Part shown: piece by piece, positions 26,527-35,255 of the stretch | Numbering within the stretch: position 1 is the stretch's first letter | Layout: each line of letters starts with the position of its first letter | Assembly: GCA_945860955.1 (NCBI GenBank) | Contig: CAMATH010000047.1 | Location: forward strand, 1 to 57,629 | Reading direction: 5' to 3' | Length of the DNA stretch: 57,629 nt | From: Planctomicrobium piriforme | GTDB lineage: Bacteria; Planctomycetota; Planctomycetia; Planctomycetales; Planctomycetaceae | Program-made: the position numbers and the translations under genes | Notes under the pieces: generated by a model | The model's input: only the letters and a program-made list of their open reading frames with translations | Databases searched by the model: none | What the model was told of the DNA's origin: nothing

Positions 26527-26943
26527 GAAATCACATGGAGAAAACCTGACGAACTCCCGGCTCGGCCCGACGCGATATCCCCAAGGGATCGTCACACCCG
26601 ACCGCCCGTCAGAGTCGCCTTGCGGGTTTCAGACGGTGGCAATCCCACTTCTCGGGTTGCGCTGTGTCACTTCTAGGCCGACATTAACGATTTGTGCGGG
26701 ATTTCTGCAAGTCTGGCGGGAAACATTCGCGAAATCCTGAGGTCCGAGCTGTTATTTTGTCTCCCCCGGCGGCTCGATAGACTCGCGAAACACCGGAACG
26801 ATCGACTAAGATCCGCCCGGCCTCGCTCATCCCTCTGAAAATGCCGCAATCCGCGTCACTCTCGGCGGAGAGGCCTCCAGGCAAAACCGTACCGAATGCC
26901 ATTCGATCGGCCATCCGTTTCTCCGTCGACTCCCGCTCAACAC
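26527..26943. other. Divergent promoter region between FIST and transporter genes
   Basis: About 400 bp with no gene. The GC content falls around 26660-26760, as expected of a promoter region, but I could not choose a clear promoter or operator. Confidence 0.5.
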
Positions 26944-28878
26944 ATGATCTTCGACTGGAACTTCACCGTGACCATGGTCGTTTTAACGGCCGTGCTTCTG
27001 GGGCTTTTGCAGGATGTGATCGGGGCGGAGATCGTGATGCTGACCGGCCTGGTGCTGCTGGTCTGCACCGGAGTGGTCACCTTTGATGACGCCGTCAAGG
27101 GATTCGCTGATAAGAGCTGCCTGGCGATTGGCGCGCTCTATGTTGTGGGGCTGGGATTGCGCTCCACGGGTGCCCTGGAGACGATCAGTGTCGTGATGTT
27201 CGGGAAACCGGGCCCCAAGACGTCGCGCCTGCGACTGCTGGGGCCAATCGCCACTTTGTCGGCCTTTATGAACAATACGCCGCTGGTGGCGTTTTTCCTC
27301 CCGATTTTCGTCAATATCGCCCGGCGGATGAGAATTTCCCCTTCACAGCTTCTCATTCCGCTCTCCTACGCGACGATTTTGGGGGGAACCTGCTCGTTGA
27401 TTGGAACCAGCACCAATATGGTGGTGGCGACCGCGATGGCGAAGACCGACACGGCCATTGGGGGCGGAACCATGAGCTTTTTCGAGATTTCCCCGGTCGG
27501 GATTCCGGTCACCATCATTGGCCTGACGTTTTTAGTTACCTTTGGATCGCGACTGCTTCCGTCCCGGCAAGACCTGGTCGCGTACCTGGAGACTCATCCC
27601 CGCGAATACACGATCGAAATGTTTGTCAGTCCGAATTGCCCACTGGTGGGGCAAACGGTACGTGCCGGCGGGTTGCGCGATGTCGCCGGCCTCTATTTGC
27701 ACCGTATTGAACGGGGGGAAGAAGTCATCAACGCGGTCGGTCCCGACGAGATTGTCCGCGCGGGGGATCTCCTGTCCTTTTCGGGAGTCGCCGGAAATAT
27801 CGTCGACCTCCAGAAAATCCGTGGCCTGGTCCCGTTGGATCACCGCGAACCCCGGGGGGATGCCGAGGTAACTTCCGCTGGCGAACCGGCAATCGCGGCC
27901 ACGTCGCGCGCTGAAGGAGACGACAACGCCGCCTCGCTGGATTCTCTGGAAGGAATTGCGCCGGCCCCCGTCGTGCCGATTACTCACAAGCCCATGCCCC
28001 GCCGTGGTCGCCAGTTGTGCGAAGTGGTCATTTCCTCCACCTCCCCTCTGCTCGGACAGAGCATCAAGGACACCGATTTCCGCCGGCGCTACAACTCGGC
28101 GATCATCGCCGTCCATCGGTCCGGAGTGAAACTCGAACAAAAAATTGGAACGATTGTCTTGCATACGGGGGACACCCTGCTCGTCGACGCCGACGAGGAT
28201 TTCGTCCACCGCTGGCGGCAGTCTCCCGATTTCGTTCTGGTTTCGGGATTGGAAGATACGGCTCCCGTCCGCCACGATCGTGCCTGGATCGCGATGGCGA
28301 TTTTCCTGTTGGTGCTGTTGGGAATGTCGTTCCTGCCTGAGAATAAATACTGGAATCAGTCGCAGATCGCGATTTGCGGCGCGGTTCTGATGCTCTGGAG
28401 CCGCTGTGTTCGCGGGAACGATGCCATCCGTGCGATCGATCTTTCGGTGATTGTTCTGATCGCGGCCTCCTTGGGGATCGGACAGGCGCTTGAGTCGAGC
28501 GGTGCCGCCCACTGGATTGCAACGAAACTGCTCGCGACCTGTTCTTCCTACGGTCCGATCGCAGTCCTGGCTGTGGTCTATTTGTTGACGATGGTTCTGT
28601 CGGAACTGCTCAGTAACAGTGCCACGGCAGCCCTCATGTGTACGCTCGCCCGGTCTATCGCCGTCCAGGAGGAAATGAACGTCAGGCCGCTCATGATCGC
28701 GATCGCCGTCGCGGCATCGTGCGCGTTCGCCACACCGATCGGATACCAGACGAATCTGATGGTGATGAACCCGGGGGGCTATCGTTTTCGAGACTACATC
28801 AAGGTGGGGTTACCACTCGATTTCATCTGCTTTGCCGTCGCGATGGTCGTCATTCCCTGGGCGTGGAATCTGAAGTAA
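26944..28878 (+). CDS. SLC13-family (DASS/arsenite-type) transporter with two RCK_C domains
   Basis: 644 residues from the ATG at 26944; another ATG at 26896 would add 16 polar residues and neither has a clear ribosome site. The membrane halves lie at about residues 8-220 and 425-640. The first contains AFMNNTPLVAFFLPIF and LGGTCSLIGTSTNMVVATAM, the second contains SELLSNSATAALMCTLARS and AFATPIGYQTNLMVMNPGGY; these paired NT-rich hairpins are the SLC13 substrate and sodium sites. Between them are two TrkA-C-like domains (about 225-300 and 355-430) with GQTVRAGGLRD and GQSIKDTDFRRRYNSAIIAV. The substrate could be dicarboxylate, sulfate or phosphate. Confidence 0.9.
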   Translation: MIFDWNFTVTMVVLTAVLLGLLQDVIGAEIVMLTGLVLLVCTGVVTFDDAVKGFADKSCLAIGALYVVGLGLRSTGALETISVVMFGKPGPKTSRLRLLGPIATLSAFMNNTPLVAFFLPIFVNIARRMRISPSQLLIPLSYATILGGTCSLIGTSTNMVVATAMAKTDTAIGGGTMSFFEISPVGIPVTIIGLTFLVTFGSRLLPSRQDLVAYLETHPREYTIEMFVSPNCPLVGQTVRAGGLRDVAGLYLHRIERGEEVINAVGPDEIVRAGDLLSFSGVAGNIVDLQKIRGLVPLDHREPRGDAEVTSAGEPAIAATSRAEGDDNAASLDSLEGIAPAPVVPITHKPMPRRGRQLCEVVISSTSPLLGQSIKDTDFRRRYNSAIIAVHRSGVKLEQKIGTIVLHTGDTLLVDADEDFVHRWRQSPDFVLVSGLEDTAPVRHDRAWIAMAIFLLVLLGMSFLPENKYWNQSQIAICGAVLMLWSRCVRGNDAIRAIDLSVIVLIAASLGIGQALESSGAAHWIATKLLATCSSYGPIAVLAVVYLLTMVLSELLSNSATAALMCTLARSIAVQEEMNVRPLMIAIAVAASCAFATPIGYQTNLMVMNPGGYRFRDYIKVGLPLDFICFAVAMVVIPWAWNLK

Positions 28879-29044
28879 TCCTAACGTCTCGCAGACTGAT
28901 CTAGAGTCAAATCGCAGGGAATAGTAACCTACGGCGGATTTTCGCCCGGCCAAGGAGGGCTGGGCGCTCACTGCGAACCCGGTTGAAAACGCTTTGGGCG
29001 TGAGCCGGTCGCGGTTGAGCGAAGTGGTGTCAAGGAGCCGACAC

Positions 29045-30643
29045 ATGCCAATGCTAGCCGGTCTGTTTGTGCTGACGTGCGCGCTCGGCGGAGTTTTCAC
29101 GCTTACCGCCGGGGTCGCTGGTCGTCGGTTCGGAATCCTGGACCATCCCGACACGGAGCGAAAGTTCCATGCTCAGGTGACGCCGCGCACCGGTGGGCTG
29201 GCAATCTTCGTGACATTTTGCATTGGATTGTTGATCGTCGCCCTCGCCCCCGAATGGTTTGGGGTGTCGCGTGGACTGGGCCGCATGACATTCGCCATGT
29301 GCCTGTCGGCCGGTGCCCTGTGCGCCATTGGGGCCTGGGATGACCGCAATGGTATGGGGGCCAGAACCAAGTTCACATGGCAGGTCATCGCAATTGCCCC
29401 GTTTGTTCTCTGGGGACGACCGGCGGAATCCGTCGCTCTGTTCGGACTGCAGATCGAATCGGCGCTGGTCACGATTCCGGTCGTTCTGTTGTGGTTGGTC
29501 GCCTGCTGTAACTTCATCAACCTGCTGGATGGCCTGGACGGTCTGGCGGGAACCCTGGGGTTGATCGTCTGTCTGACCGCCGGCGCGTTGGCCGGTTGGC
29601 AAAATCAGCCCGAGACTCTGGTGATTTCCGTAGCGCTCGGCGGGGCACTGGTCGGCTTCCTGATGCACAACTGGCCCCCCGCCCGCATCTTCATGGGGGA
29701 TTGCGGGAGTCTGCCTTTGGGCTTTCTGGTTGGCGCGCTTTCGCTTCAGGCTTCCGCGAAGAAAGCTGCGGGGCTGACTCTGGTCGTTCCCGCGGTGCTG
29801 CTGGCAGTCCCCTTGGTCGACACGGCGATGGCGATTCTGCGACGGAAACTCAACGGCCGCAAGATTGGCCATGGAGATCGCGGACATATCCACCATTGTC
29901 TGCGTGATCGCGGTCTCTCTCCCAGTCAGACGCTGCTGGTGGTCGCGGGCCTCTCGTTGTTCGCGGCCGTCGGGGCCGCCGTCGCCACTCTGGTACACAG
30001 CGACCTGGTCGCGGTCGTGATCGGCGCAGTGCTGGTGACAGCGCTGATCGGCGGACGGGTGTTTGGCTTTCAGGAAACCATGCTGCTGGCCCGGCATTTC
30101 GAAGCCGTCTGGTCACTGATTCGGGGGTTCCCCCGCACGTTGCGGGCTCGACTGGTGGCATTGCGCATGGAATCGGGAACGGCGGCTGGCGAAATGCGGC
30201 TGTGGGACAAAATCGTGCGACGTGCGAAGCGGATGGACGTGTTGGAATTGGAATTCTGTTTTGAACCGGGAACGGAAGGGCGGTTGCCGATCCGATTGCA
30301 CTGGGAATCGGATTCCCCCGGACATCCGGAATCGCTGTTGTGGCAAACCTCGGGCACCCTGTTGCGAACGACCAACAGTCGCGCGACGTTTCGACTCCGT
30401 GGTTCCAGCCCGACGGGTGAAATGCTTGCGGCTAACGCGGAGCTTACGGAACTGCTGGTCGCGCTGTGCCGGTATTGGGCGGAAGCTCCCGATACCGCCG
30501 TGAGTCGTGGGACCATCACCGCCGACCGGGAGTGTGAACTTGTCGGCCCGCATCGCCCGACGGCGGATGTGGTGCGATTCACCTGGGCCGCCAGCAACGA
30601 CCCCGGTCCGGAACAACCGGTCCCCCGTCGTGAGGCGGCCTGA
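29045..30643 (+). CDS. WecA/TagO-type UDP-sugar:undecaprenyl-phosphate transferase with extra C-terminal domain
   Basis: 532 residues from the ATG at 29045, preceded by AAGGAG at seven bases. The membrane part (1-~360) has ten or so hydrophobic segments and the family residues: GAWDD at 96-100, NFINLLDGLDGLAGT at 156-170, MGDCGSLPLGF at 217-227 and RGHIHHCLRDR at 279-289. It starts assembly of a surface polysaccharide on undecaprenyl phosphate. From about residue 385 a soluble cytoplasmic domain of about 140 residues follows (LWDKIVRRAKRMDVLELEFC, then a beta-rich stretch ending near LVALCRYWAEAPDT) that is not part of WecA. GmhB follows 67 bp downstream. Confidence 0.88.
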   Translation: MPMLAGLFVLTCALGGVFTLTAGVAGRRFGILDHPDTERKFHAQVTPRTGGLAIFVTFCIGLLIVALAPEWFGVSRGLGRMTFAMCLSAGALCAIGAWDDRNGMGARTKFTWQVIAIAPFVLWGRPAESVALFGLQIESALVTIPVVLLWLVACCNFINLLDGLDGLAGTLGLIVCLTAGALAGWQNQPETLVISVALGGALVGFLMHNWPPARIFMGDCGSLPLGFLVGALSLQASAKKAAGLTLVVPAVLLAVPLVDTAMAILRRKLNGRKIGHGDRGHIHHCLRDRGLSPSQTLLVVAGLSLFAAVGAAVATLVHSDLVAVVIGAVLVTALIGGRVFGFQETMLLARHFEAVWSLIRGFPRTLRARLVALRMESGTAAGEMRLWDKIVRRAKRMDVLELEFCFEPGTEGRLPIRLHWESDSPGHPESLLWQTSGTLLRTTNSRATFRLRGSSPTGEMLAANAELTELLVALCRYWAEAPDTAVSRGTITADRECELVGPHRPTADVVRFTWAASNDPGPEQPVPRREAA

Positions 30644-30710
30644 ACCAAGATCCCCGTTCGGGAGTGCTGCCCCTTTGCGAATCTTTCCCTCCAATTCGAG
30701 AGCCGGTGGA

Positions 30711-31310
30711 ATGGGCCGTCGATTTGTCTTGCTCGACCGGGATGGCACGTTGAATGTCGAACGCAACTATCTCGCTGACGCCGACCAGCTTGAATTGCTC
30801 CCCGGAGTTGTCGCGGGGCTGACTCGACTACAGGAATTGGGGTGCGGACTGGTGGTCATCACCAACCAGTCCGGCGTGGGGCGGGGGTTGATCGCCCCGA
30901 CGCGATTGGCAGGGATTCATCGTCGCCTTCACAGCATACTGTCGGCCGTGGGGATCGTTCTCGACGGCATCTACGTCTGCCCGCACCATCCGGAAACGCC
31001 GTGCCATTGCCGAAAGCCGCTGACAGGTCTGGCCACGCAGGCCGCCTGCGATTTTGGATTTTCGCTGAATCAGAGTTTTCTAATCGGGGACAAACAAAGC
31101 GACATCAAATTGGGTCGACGTGTCGGGGCGACCACTTTGCTGGTGCGAACGGGGTATGGTGCCGAGTCGGAGCGTGTCTGGCGACGGGAATCTGGCACTG
31201 AAACATGTGGCGCTCCAGATTTTGTTGTCGATGACCTCCTGGCGGCGGCCGAGGCGATCGCGGTCCGGTTGAGAGCGACGGACGAAACTCGCTGGCGGCA
31301 CGTCGCTTGA
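30711..31310 (+). CDS. gmhB: D-glycero-beta-D-manno-heptose 1,7-bisphosphate 7-phosphatase
   Basis: 199 residues of the HAD superfamily from the ATG at 30711, after GGTGG. The nucleophile motif is LLDRDGTL with Asp9 and Asp11, the threonine motif is VITNQSG near 50-54, and the zinc loop CPHHPETPCHCRKP (Cys90, His92, Cys98, Cys100) is characteristic of GmhB. IGDKQSDIKLG supplies the acidic motif. It dephosphorylates heptose bisphosphate in the ADP-heptose pathway, supporting LPS or surface sugar synthesis, which fits the WecA-type transferase upstream. The C-terminus is longer and loosely conserved. Confidence 0.92.
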   Translation: MGRRFVLLDRDGTLNVERNYLADADQLELLPGVVAGLTRLQELGCGLVVITNQSGVGRGLIAPTRLAGIHRRLHSILSAVGIVLDGIYVCPHHPETPCHCRKPLTGLATQAACDFGFSLNQSFLIGDKQSDIKLGRRVGATTLLVRTGYGAESERVWRRESGTETCGAPDFVVDDLLAAAEAIAVRLRATDETRWRHVA

Positions 31311-31471
31311 GGCGTGTGACGTGCGAACGGTTCCGGGGGGCGTCGATGACGATGGCGCAATCCCAGCTTCCGTTCCGCATCCTCTGGACAATTGAGTATC
31401 TGATCGCGCCAATCCAGTGTCGATGCCAGCACCACCATTGCGGCGATCAAGAACACCTGTTGAGAGACCAT
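31070..31471 (-). CDS. Possible small secreted/membrane protein antisense to gmhB 3' end
   Basis: An ATG at 31471 is preceded by GGGGAGGAAAA, a near-ideal ribosome site with no other gene using it. The frame opens MVSQQVFLIAAMVVLASTLD, a short hydrophobic leader, then continues in a Pro/Arg-rich composition that looks like an antisense shadow of gmhB over the last ~80 codons. The real product, if any, may be short. I see no homologue and cannot exclude chance. Confidence 0.25.
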   Translation of the reverse strand: MVSQQVFLIAAMVVLASTLDWRDQILNCPEDAERKLGLRHRHRRPPEPFARHTPQATCRQRVSSVALNRTAIASAAARRSSTTKSGAPHVSVPDSRRQTRSDSAPYPVRTSKVVAPTRRPNLMSLCLSPIRKL

Positions 31472-31940
31472 TTTTCCTCCCCGTTCAATTGTCGTTCTGA
31501 CTCAAATCCAATTTGTGAAACTCGATCTCTTTGGACCCCAACCGAAAATCCATGATCAGGAACAACGAGAACTGAGTCGAGCCGGTGCCATGCCACCAAC
31601 TCCCAGAAAACGGTCACTCGCAATCTGCCATTTTGGCGGGTGGCCTGTTTTTTTGGCTGACTGTCAAATTGGCACCTGTGGTCACAGCGGAGCGTGCAAT
31701 CCAGTGAATATACCGTCAAATCGGCACCAAATTCTGCCCGCTGGATTGCGAATTTCTGTTGGAATCGATTCATGAATCAATCAACGCCAGGTAAATCCGC
31801 TCAGCGGGAAAATTTCTCGGTGCGACATGCAAACTGTAGTCGATTGCTCGGTTGGATGCGTTTTTTTTATGTCCTATCGGCCGGTTTCGGATGCTGTTTG
31901 CGGGATCAATTGGACATCACGAAGCCGAACAAATTTCAGT
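31311..31940. other. AT-richer intergenic region before the hsp20 genes
   Basis: About 630 bp on the gene-free side of the sigma-54 site, apart from the doubtful minus-strand frame at its left end. It is less GC-rich than its surroundings and has an eight-T run near 31861. It could hold the activator (bEBP) binding sites that sigma-54 promoters need, but I could not identify an inverted repeat for them. Confidence 0.5.
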
Positions 31941-31958
31941 TAGGCACGCCGCTTGCGT
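31941..31958 (+). promoter_or_regulatory. Sigma-54 (RpoN) promoter of the hsp20 genes
   Basis: TAGGCACGCCGCTTGCGT carries GG at 31943-31944 and GC at 31955-31956 with exactly ten bases between, matching the -24/-12 consensus TGGCACG-N4-TTGC except for one base. It lies about 95 bp before the first hsp20 start codon at 32053. The implied start of transcription is near 31968. Confidence 0.7.
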
Positions 31959-32052
31959 TCGATCTTAAATCATTGCCAAAGTGTTCGTTACCAGACGCCC
32001 GGGTTGGCGGCGTCCGAACGTTGGCACGTCTAAAGGAATGGGAGTTTCATTC

Positions 32053-32502
32053 ATGAACTTGCTCAGCAGATTTGGCGGCCGGTTGTGGGATCCACTGCGC
32101 GAGATGGGTCAATTGCAGCAGGAGATGGGGCGGTTGCTGAATTCCGCGCGTCCATTCGGTTTGCGGGAGTCGCGCGAGGCTCCGCCAGTGAACGTCTACG
32201 CGAACGATCACGAGATTCTCATCACACTGGAGGTTCCGGGAATCGACCTTGCCCATGTGGAAGTCGTAGTGATCGGAAGCAGCGTCGTTCTCTCGGGGAA
32301 ACGGGCTCCGTCGTCAGAGGACGCCGGCACTGCCTTTCATCGTCGCGAACGGACAATGGGAGAATTCAACCGCAAGCTGCAGCTCCCCTTCGAGGTCGAT
32401 TCCGACAAGACGGAAGCGTCTTACGACATTGGAGTACTCAGCGTCCGACTGACCCGGCCCGAATCGAATCGCCCGCGCAAGATCGCCGTCAAGACCGCCT
32501 GA
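32053..32502 (+). CDS. Hsp20/alpha-crystallin family chaperone (first of two)
   Basis: 149 residues from the ATG at 32053, with GGGAG eight bases upstream; an in-frame ATG at 32038 is too close to its own AAGG. A short helical N-terminal arm (LWDPLREMGQLQQEMGRLLN) precedes the alpha-crystallin domain (about 45-140): PVNVYANDHEILITLEVPGI, the SSVVLSGKR strand, FHRRERTMGEFNRKLQLPFE and YDIGVLSVRLTRPE. The protein holds unfolded proteins as oligomers in the cytoplasm. It is the first gene after a sigma-54 promoter and is followed 72 bp later by a second Hsp20. Confidence 0.93.
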   Translation: MNLLSRFGGRLWDPLREMGQLQQEMGRLLNSARPFGLRESREAPPVNVYANDHEILITLEVPGIDLAHVEVVVIGSSVVLSGKRAPSSEDAGTAFHRRERTMGEFNRKLQLPFEVDSDKTEASYDIGVLSVRLTRPESNRPRKIAVKTA

Positions 32503-32574
32503 ACCCCTCACCATTCACCACCGTGTTCGCACCGAAGCTCCGCGCTTCTATCCCTATCCGCAAAGGACTCTCTC

Positions 32575-32991
32575 ATGCAGACAGATGTGAAACCGATCGG
32601 CCCCATTCCGGAAAAGCAGGAGTCGACGACTCCCGCGGGAACTGAGCGGACAAAGGCCCGAAAAGTGTATGTGCCGCTCGTGGATATCGTCGAGAAAGAC
32701 CATGTCCTGACCCTGGTCGCCGACCTCCCGGGCGTCGACGAGAAAGGGGTCGAGATCGCGATTGAAAAGAACATTCTGACGATTCGCGGCCAGATTGGTT
32801 GTGAGATCCCGGAGGGGTTCCAACTGCGCTACGAAGAATACGGCGTCGGAGATTACGAGCGTTCATTCACGCTTCCCAATGAGATCGACCGCGACGCGGT
32901 GCAGGCCTTGATGAAAGATGGCGTGCTGGTGGTCTCGCTTCCCAAGGTGAAGCAAGCCGCCACACGCAAAGTTCCCGTGATCGCCGGTTGA
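32575..32991 (+). CDS. Hsp20/alpha-crystallin family chaperone (second of two)
   Basis: 138 residues. The N-terminal ~30 residues are Pro/Lys/Glu-rich and lack the helical arm of the first copy; the crystallin domain follows with YVPLVDIVEKDHVLTLVADL, PGVDEKGVEIAIEKNILTIR, YERSFTLPNEIDRDAVQALM and DGVLVVSLPKVKQA. AAAGGA precedes the ATG. The two Hsp20s differ in N-terminus, which sets oligomer type, so they may form mixed oligomers or take different clients. It probably shares the sigma-54 transcript. Confidence 0.93.
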   Translation: MQTDVKPIGPIPEKQESTTPAGTERTKARKVYVPLVDIVEKDHVLTLVADLPGVDEKGVEIAIEKNILTIRGQIGCEIPEGFQLRYEEYGVGDYERSFTLPNEIDRDAVQALMKDGVLVVSLPKVKQAATRKVPVIAG

Positions 32992-33269
32992 GCCGCCGGA
33001 GGGACACTATGCAATACACCGATCTCGAACCATTCGGGGTCGGTGGGAGAACCTGGCGAACCTATGCCGAGTTTCGCGACTCGGGGAATGCCTGTCGCTG
33101 CAGCGATTGGGGGCCGCTTCAAACGACAAGTGGTCGTTGAGGTTTGGAGAAGACTCGGAGACAGTGTTCCCGCCTGCCAGACTGGGGCTGCGTTTCCATA
33201 GAAGCCGATTCGGTCTCGACCAGTTATAATCACGCCAATGTGTCCGGGCGTGACGATTTTGAGACTCGA

Positions 33270-35249
33270 ATGAACTCCAGCCGCGAACCACCGCTCCAGG
33301 ACTCCACCGAACCGTGGCGCGGGATTGATGAATTGCTCGCGGAGATCTCGCATCTGGCACGTCAGAGGCGGCCCGTCGAAGATTTCGCGAGTGCGCTGGT
33401 TGGCCGAATGGTCGCGTCACTGTCCACCGGTGCGGTGACGTTTTGGGAATTGCCCCTTTCGCGGTCACCCCGGATTGTCGCCGAGGCGTACGCGGCGGCG
33501 GGGCCGGTCCGATTTCTCGAAGCTGCATTCGTCGCGCGCGAAGCGGCGCTTCGGACTGCGATTGCCGAGGGTAGCTACGCGGAAACTGCCTTAGTTTTGG
33601 CAGGGGGATCCAATGAGGCTTGGTCCCTGATTTGCGTCCTCGATTTCGACGAACAGGGAACGCGTCTTCTGGAGTTGAGCGCTGCTTTTCCCGACGCGAC
33701 CAGTCGCCATTGGGCGGGGGAAGTACTGAAGTCGGTCGGCGAGCTGTGCGGCGATTTCTTTCGCGAAGGGCGACTCGCCCAGTTGGCCGCGCGGGATGCG
33801 CTTTGGCAGCGCCTCGTGGAAGTCGCGGCGGGGTGGCGACAGGAACTTGCGGTTGATCGACTGGGGAAAAAGATCGTTCACGACCTGCGCCCCCTGGCGC
33901 AGTGTGACCGGGTGAGCCTTCTGACAGTCGGAACGGGGGGATGTCGAGTGATCGCGGTGAGCGGGGCCGATCAAGTCAGCCGCCGGGGGGATGCCATGCT
34001 GGCGATGGAACGGCTGGCTGAAGCGATCGTCGCCCAGCACACTTCCGTATGGCTGGAAAGTGGTTCAACCGAGACCGCCGCCATCGATTCGTCGGTGGTG
34101 ACACATTACTTCGACACGGCGGGCAGTCGCTGGCTGGGGATGGTTCCGCTGGAGTTGCCCTCTTCCCAAAGCGACCAGCCTGATACCCCTGGAATTGTCG
34201 GCGTGCTGCTGGTGGAAGGTTTTTCGGAACCTGAAGGGGCGATGACGCGACAGGTCATACCGATGGCCGCCCCGCTGATCGCCGCCAGTCTGGCGGCGGC
34301 GCGAACGGTCGGACGAATTCCATTATCGCGGTGGTGGTTGGGGAAGGGATGGCAAAACGCCACATCACCCGCCCGACGTTGGCGCTGGTGGCTGGCGGCG
34401 ACCGTTGCAATCGTCGCGATCGCCTGCTGGCCGGTCCGCTTCGAAATCGAAGCGCGGGGAGAATTGCAGCCCGTGGCCCGGCGCGACATCTTCGCTCCAG
34501 TCGATGCCCGCGTCTTGGGCCTGAATATCGAACACGCAGCGGAAGTGGCCGAGGGAGATTTGCTGCTGGAGCTGCGAAGTCCGGAATTGGAATTGGAGTA
34601 CGAGCGGGTCTGGGGCGAACTGGAAACCACGGGCCGCAGACTGAGCGCGATCGAAGCGGCCCGGGGAGCCAACGGGGGCGATCGCCCCGATCGCGATGCG
34701 CGTTCGAATCAATTGAGTGGAGACGAATCGGCGCTCCGTGAGCAACTGGCCAGTCTGCGCGAACAACTGCGGCTGGTGAAGGACCAACAGTCCACGCTGG
34801 ACGTCCGCAGCCCCATTTCCGGTCGCGTTCTCACCTGGAACGCCGCCGACCTGTTGCAGGGACGACCGGTGCGCCGGGGGCAGATGTTACTCAGCGTCGC
34901 GGATGTCAGCGGTGCCTGGACGCTGGAACTGCGGGTCGCGAACCGTCGCGCCGGGCATATTTTGGACGCGTCGCGAACCCGGCCCGACGGTCTGCCAATG
35001 TCGTATGTCCTGGCGATCGATCCGGGGACGTCGCACGCCGCCAAGGTGACACGGGTGGCGTCGGCGGTGGAGCGCGAACCGGGTGACGAACCATTCCTCC
35101 GAATTCGTGTCGATGTTCCTCCGTCGGAATTTCACGACCCCCGTCCCGGTTCCGGAGTGACCGCCCAGATCCACTGCGGACACCGACCGTTGATCTACGC
35201 CTGGTTTCACGAACTGATCGACACCGCCCGCGGGTGGCTGGCGCTTTGA
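33270..35249 (+). CDS. GAF-HlyD type membrane adaptor protein
   Basis: 659 residues from the ATG at 33270; the start is not certain. The N-terminal ~350 residues are cytoplasmic, with a GAF-like part (WQRLVEVAAGWRQELAVDRL, then CDRVSLLTVGTGGCRVIAVS and the GMVPLEL region). One membrane segment lies at about 370-390 (LAATVAIVAIACW). It is followed by a periplasmic HlyD/RND adaptor: a barrel-sandwich strand FAPVDARVLGLNIEHAAEVA, a coiled coil at about 435-512 and a returning lipoyl half with SPISGRVLTWNAADLLQGRP. In planctomycetes such proteins often sit beside M50-type or ABC partners. No such partner is here and the next gene is convergent. Confidence 0.82.
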   Translation: MNSSREPPLQDSTEPWRGIDELLAEISHLARQRRPVEDFASALVGRMVASLSTGAVTFWELPLSRSPRIVAEAYAAAGPVRFLEAAFVAREAALRTAIAEGSYAETALVLAGGSNEAWSLICVLDFDEQGTRLLELSAAFPDATSRHWAGEVLKSVGELCGDFFREGRLAQLAARDALWQRLVEVAAGWRQELAVDRLGKKIVHDLRPLAQCDRVSLLTVGTGGCRVIAVSGADQVSRRGDAMLAMERLAEAIVAQHTSVWLESGSTETAAIDSSVVTHYFDTAGSRWLGMVPLELPSSQSDQPDTPGIVGVLLVEGFSEPEGAMTRQVIPMAAPLIAASLAAARTVGRIPLSRWWLGKGWQNATSPARRWRWWLAATVAIVAIACWPVRFEIEARGELQPVARRDIFAPVDARVLGLNIEHAAEVAEGDLLLELRSPELELEYERVWGELETTGRRLSAIEAARGANGGDRPDRDARSNQLSGDESALREQLASLREQLRLVKDQQSTLDVRSPISGRVLTWNAADLLQGRPVRRGQMLLSVADVSGAWTLELRVANRRAGHILDASRTRPDGLPMSYVLAIDPGTSHAAKVTRVASAVEREPGDEPFLRIRVDVPPSEFHDPRPGSGVTAQIHCGHRPLIYAWFHELIDTARGWLAL

Positions 35250-35255
35250 CCGGTT

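Noticed and set aside
28879-29044. GCCCGGCC...GGCTGGGC stem near 28945 as a terminator
   Set aside because: The stem contains a wobble and no T-run follows, so it was not listed as a terminator.
31694-32056. Plus-strand frame of 120 codons before the hsp20 genes
   Set aside because: It runs through the sigma-54 site and the T-rich leader, has odd composition and no ribosome site.
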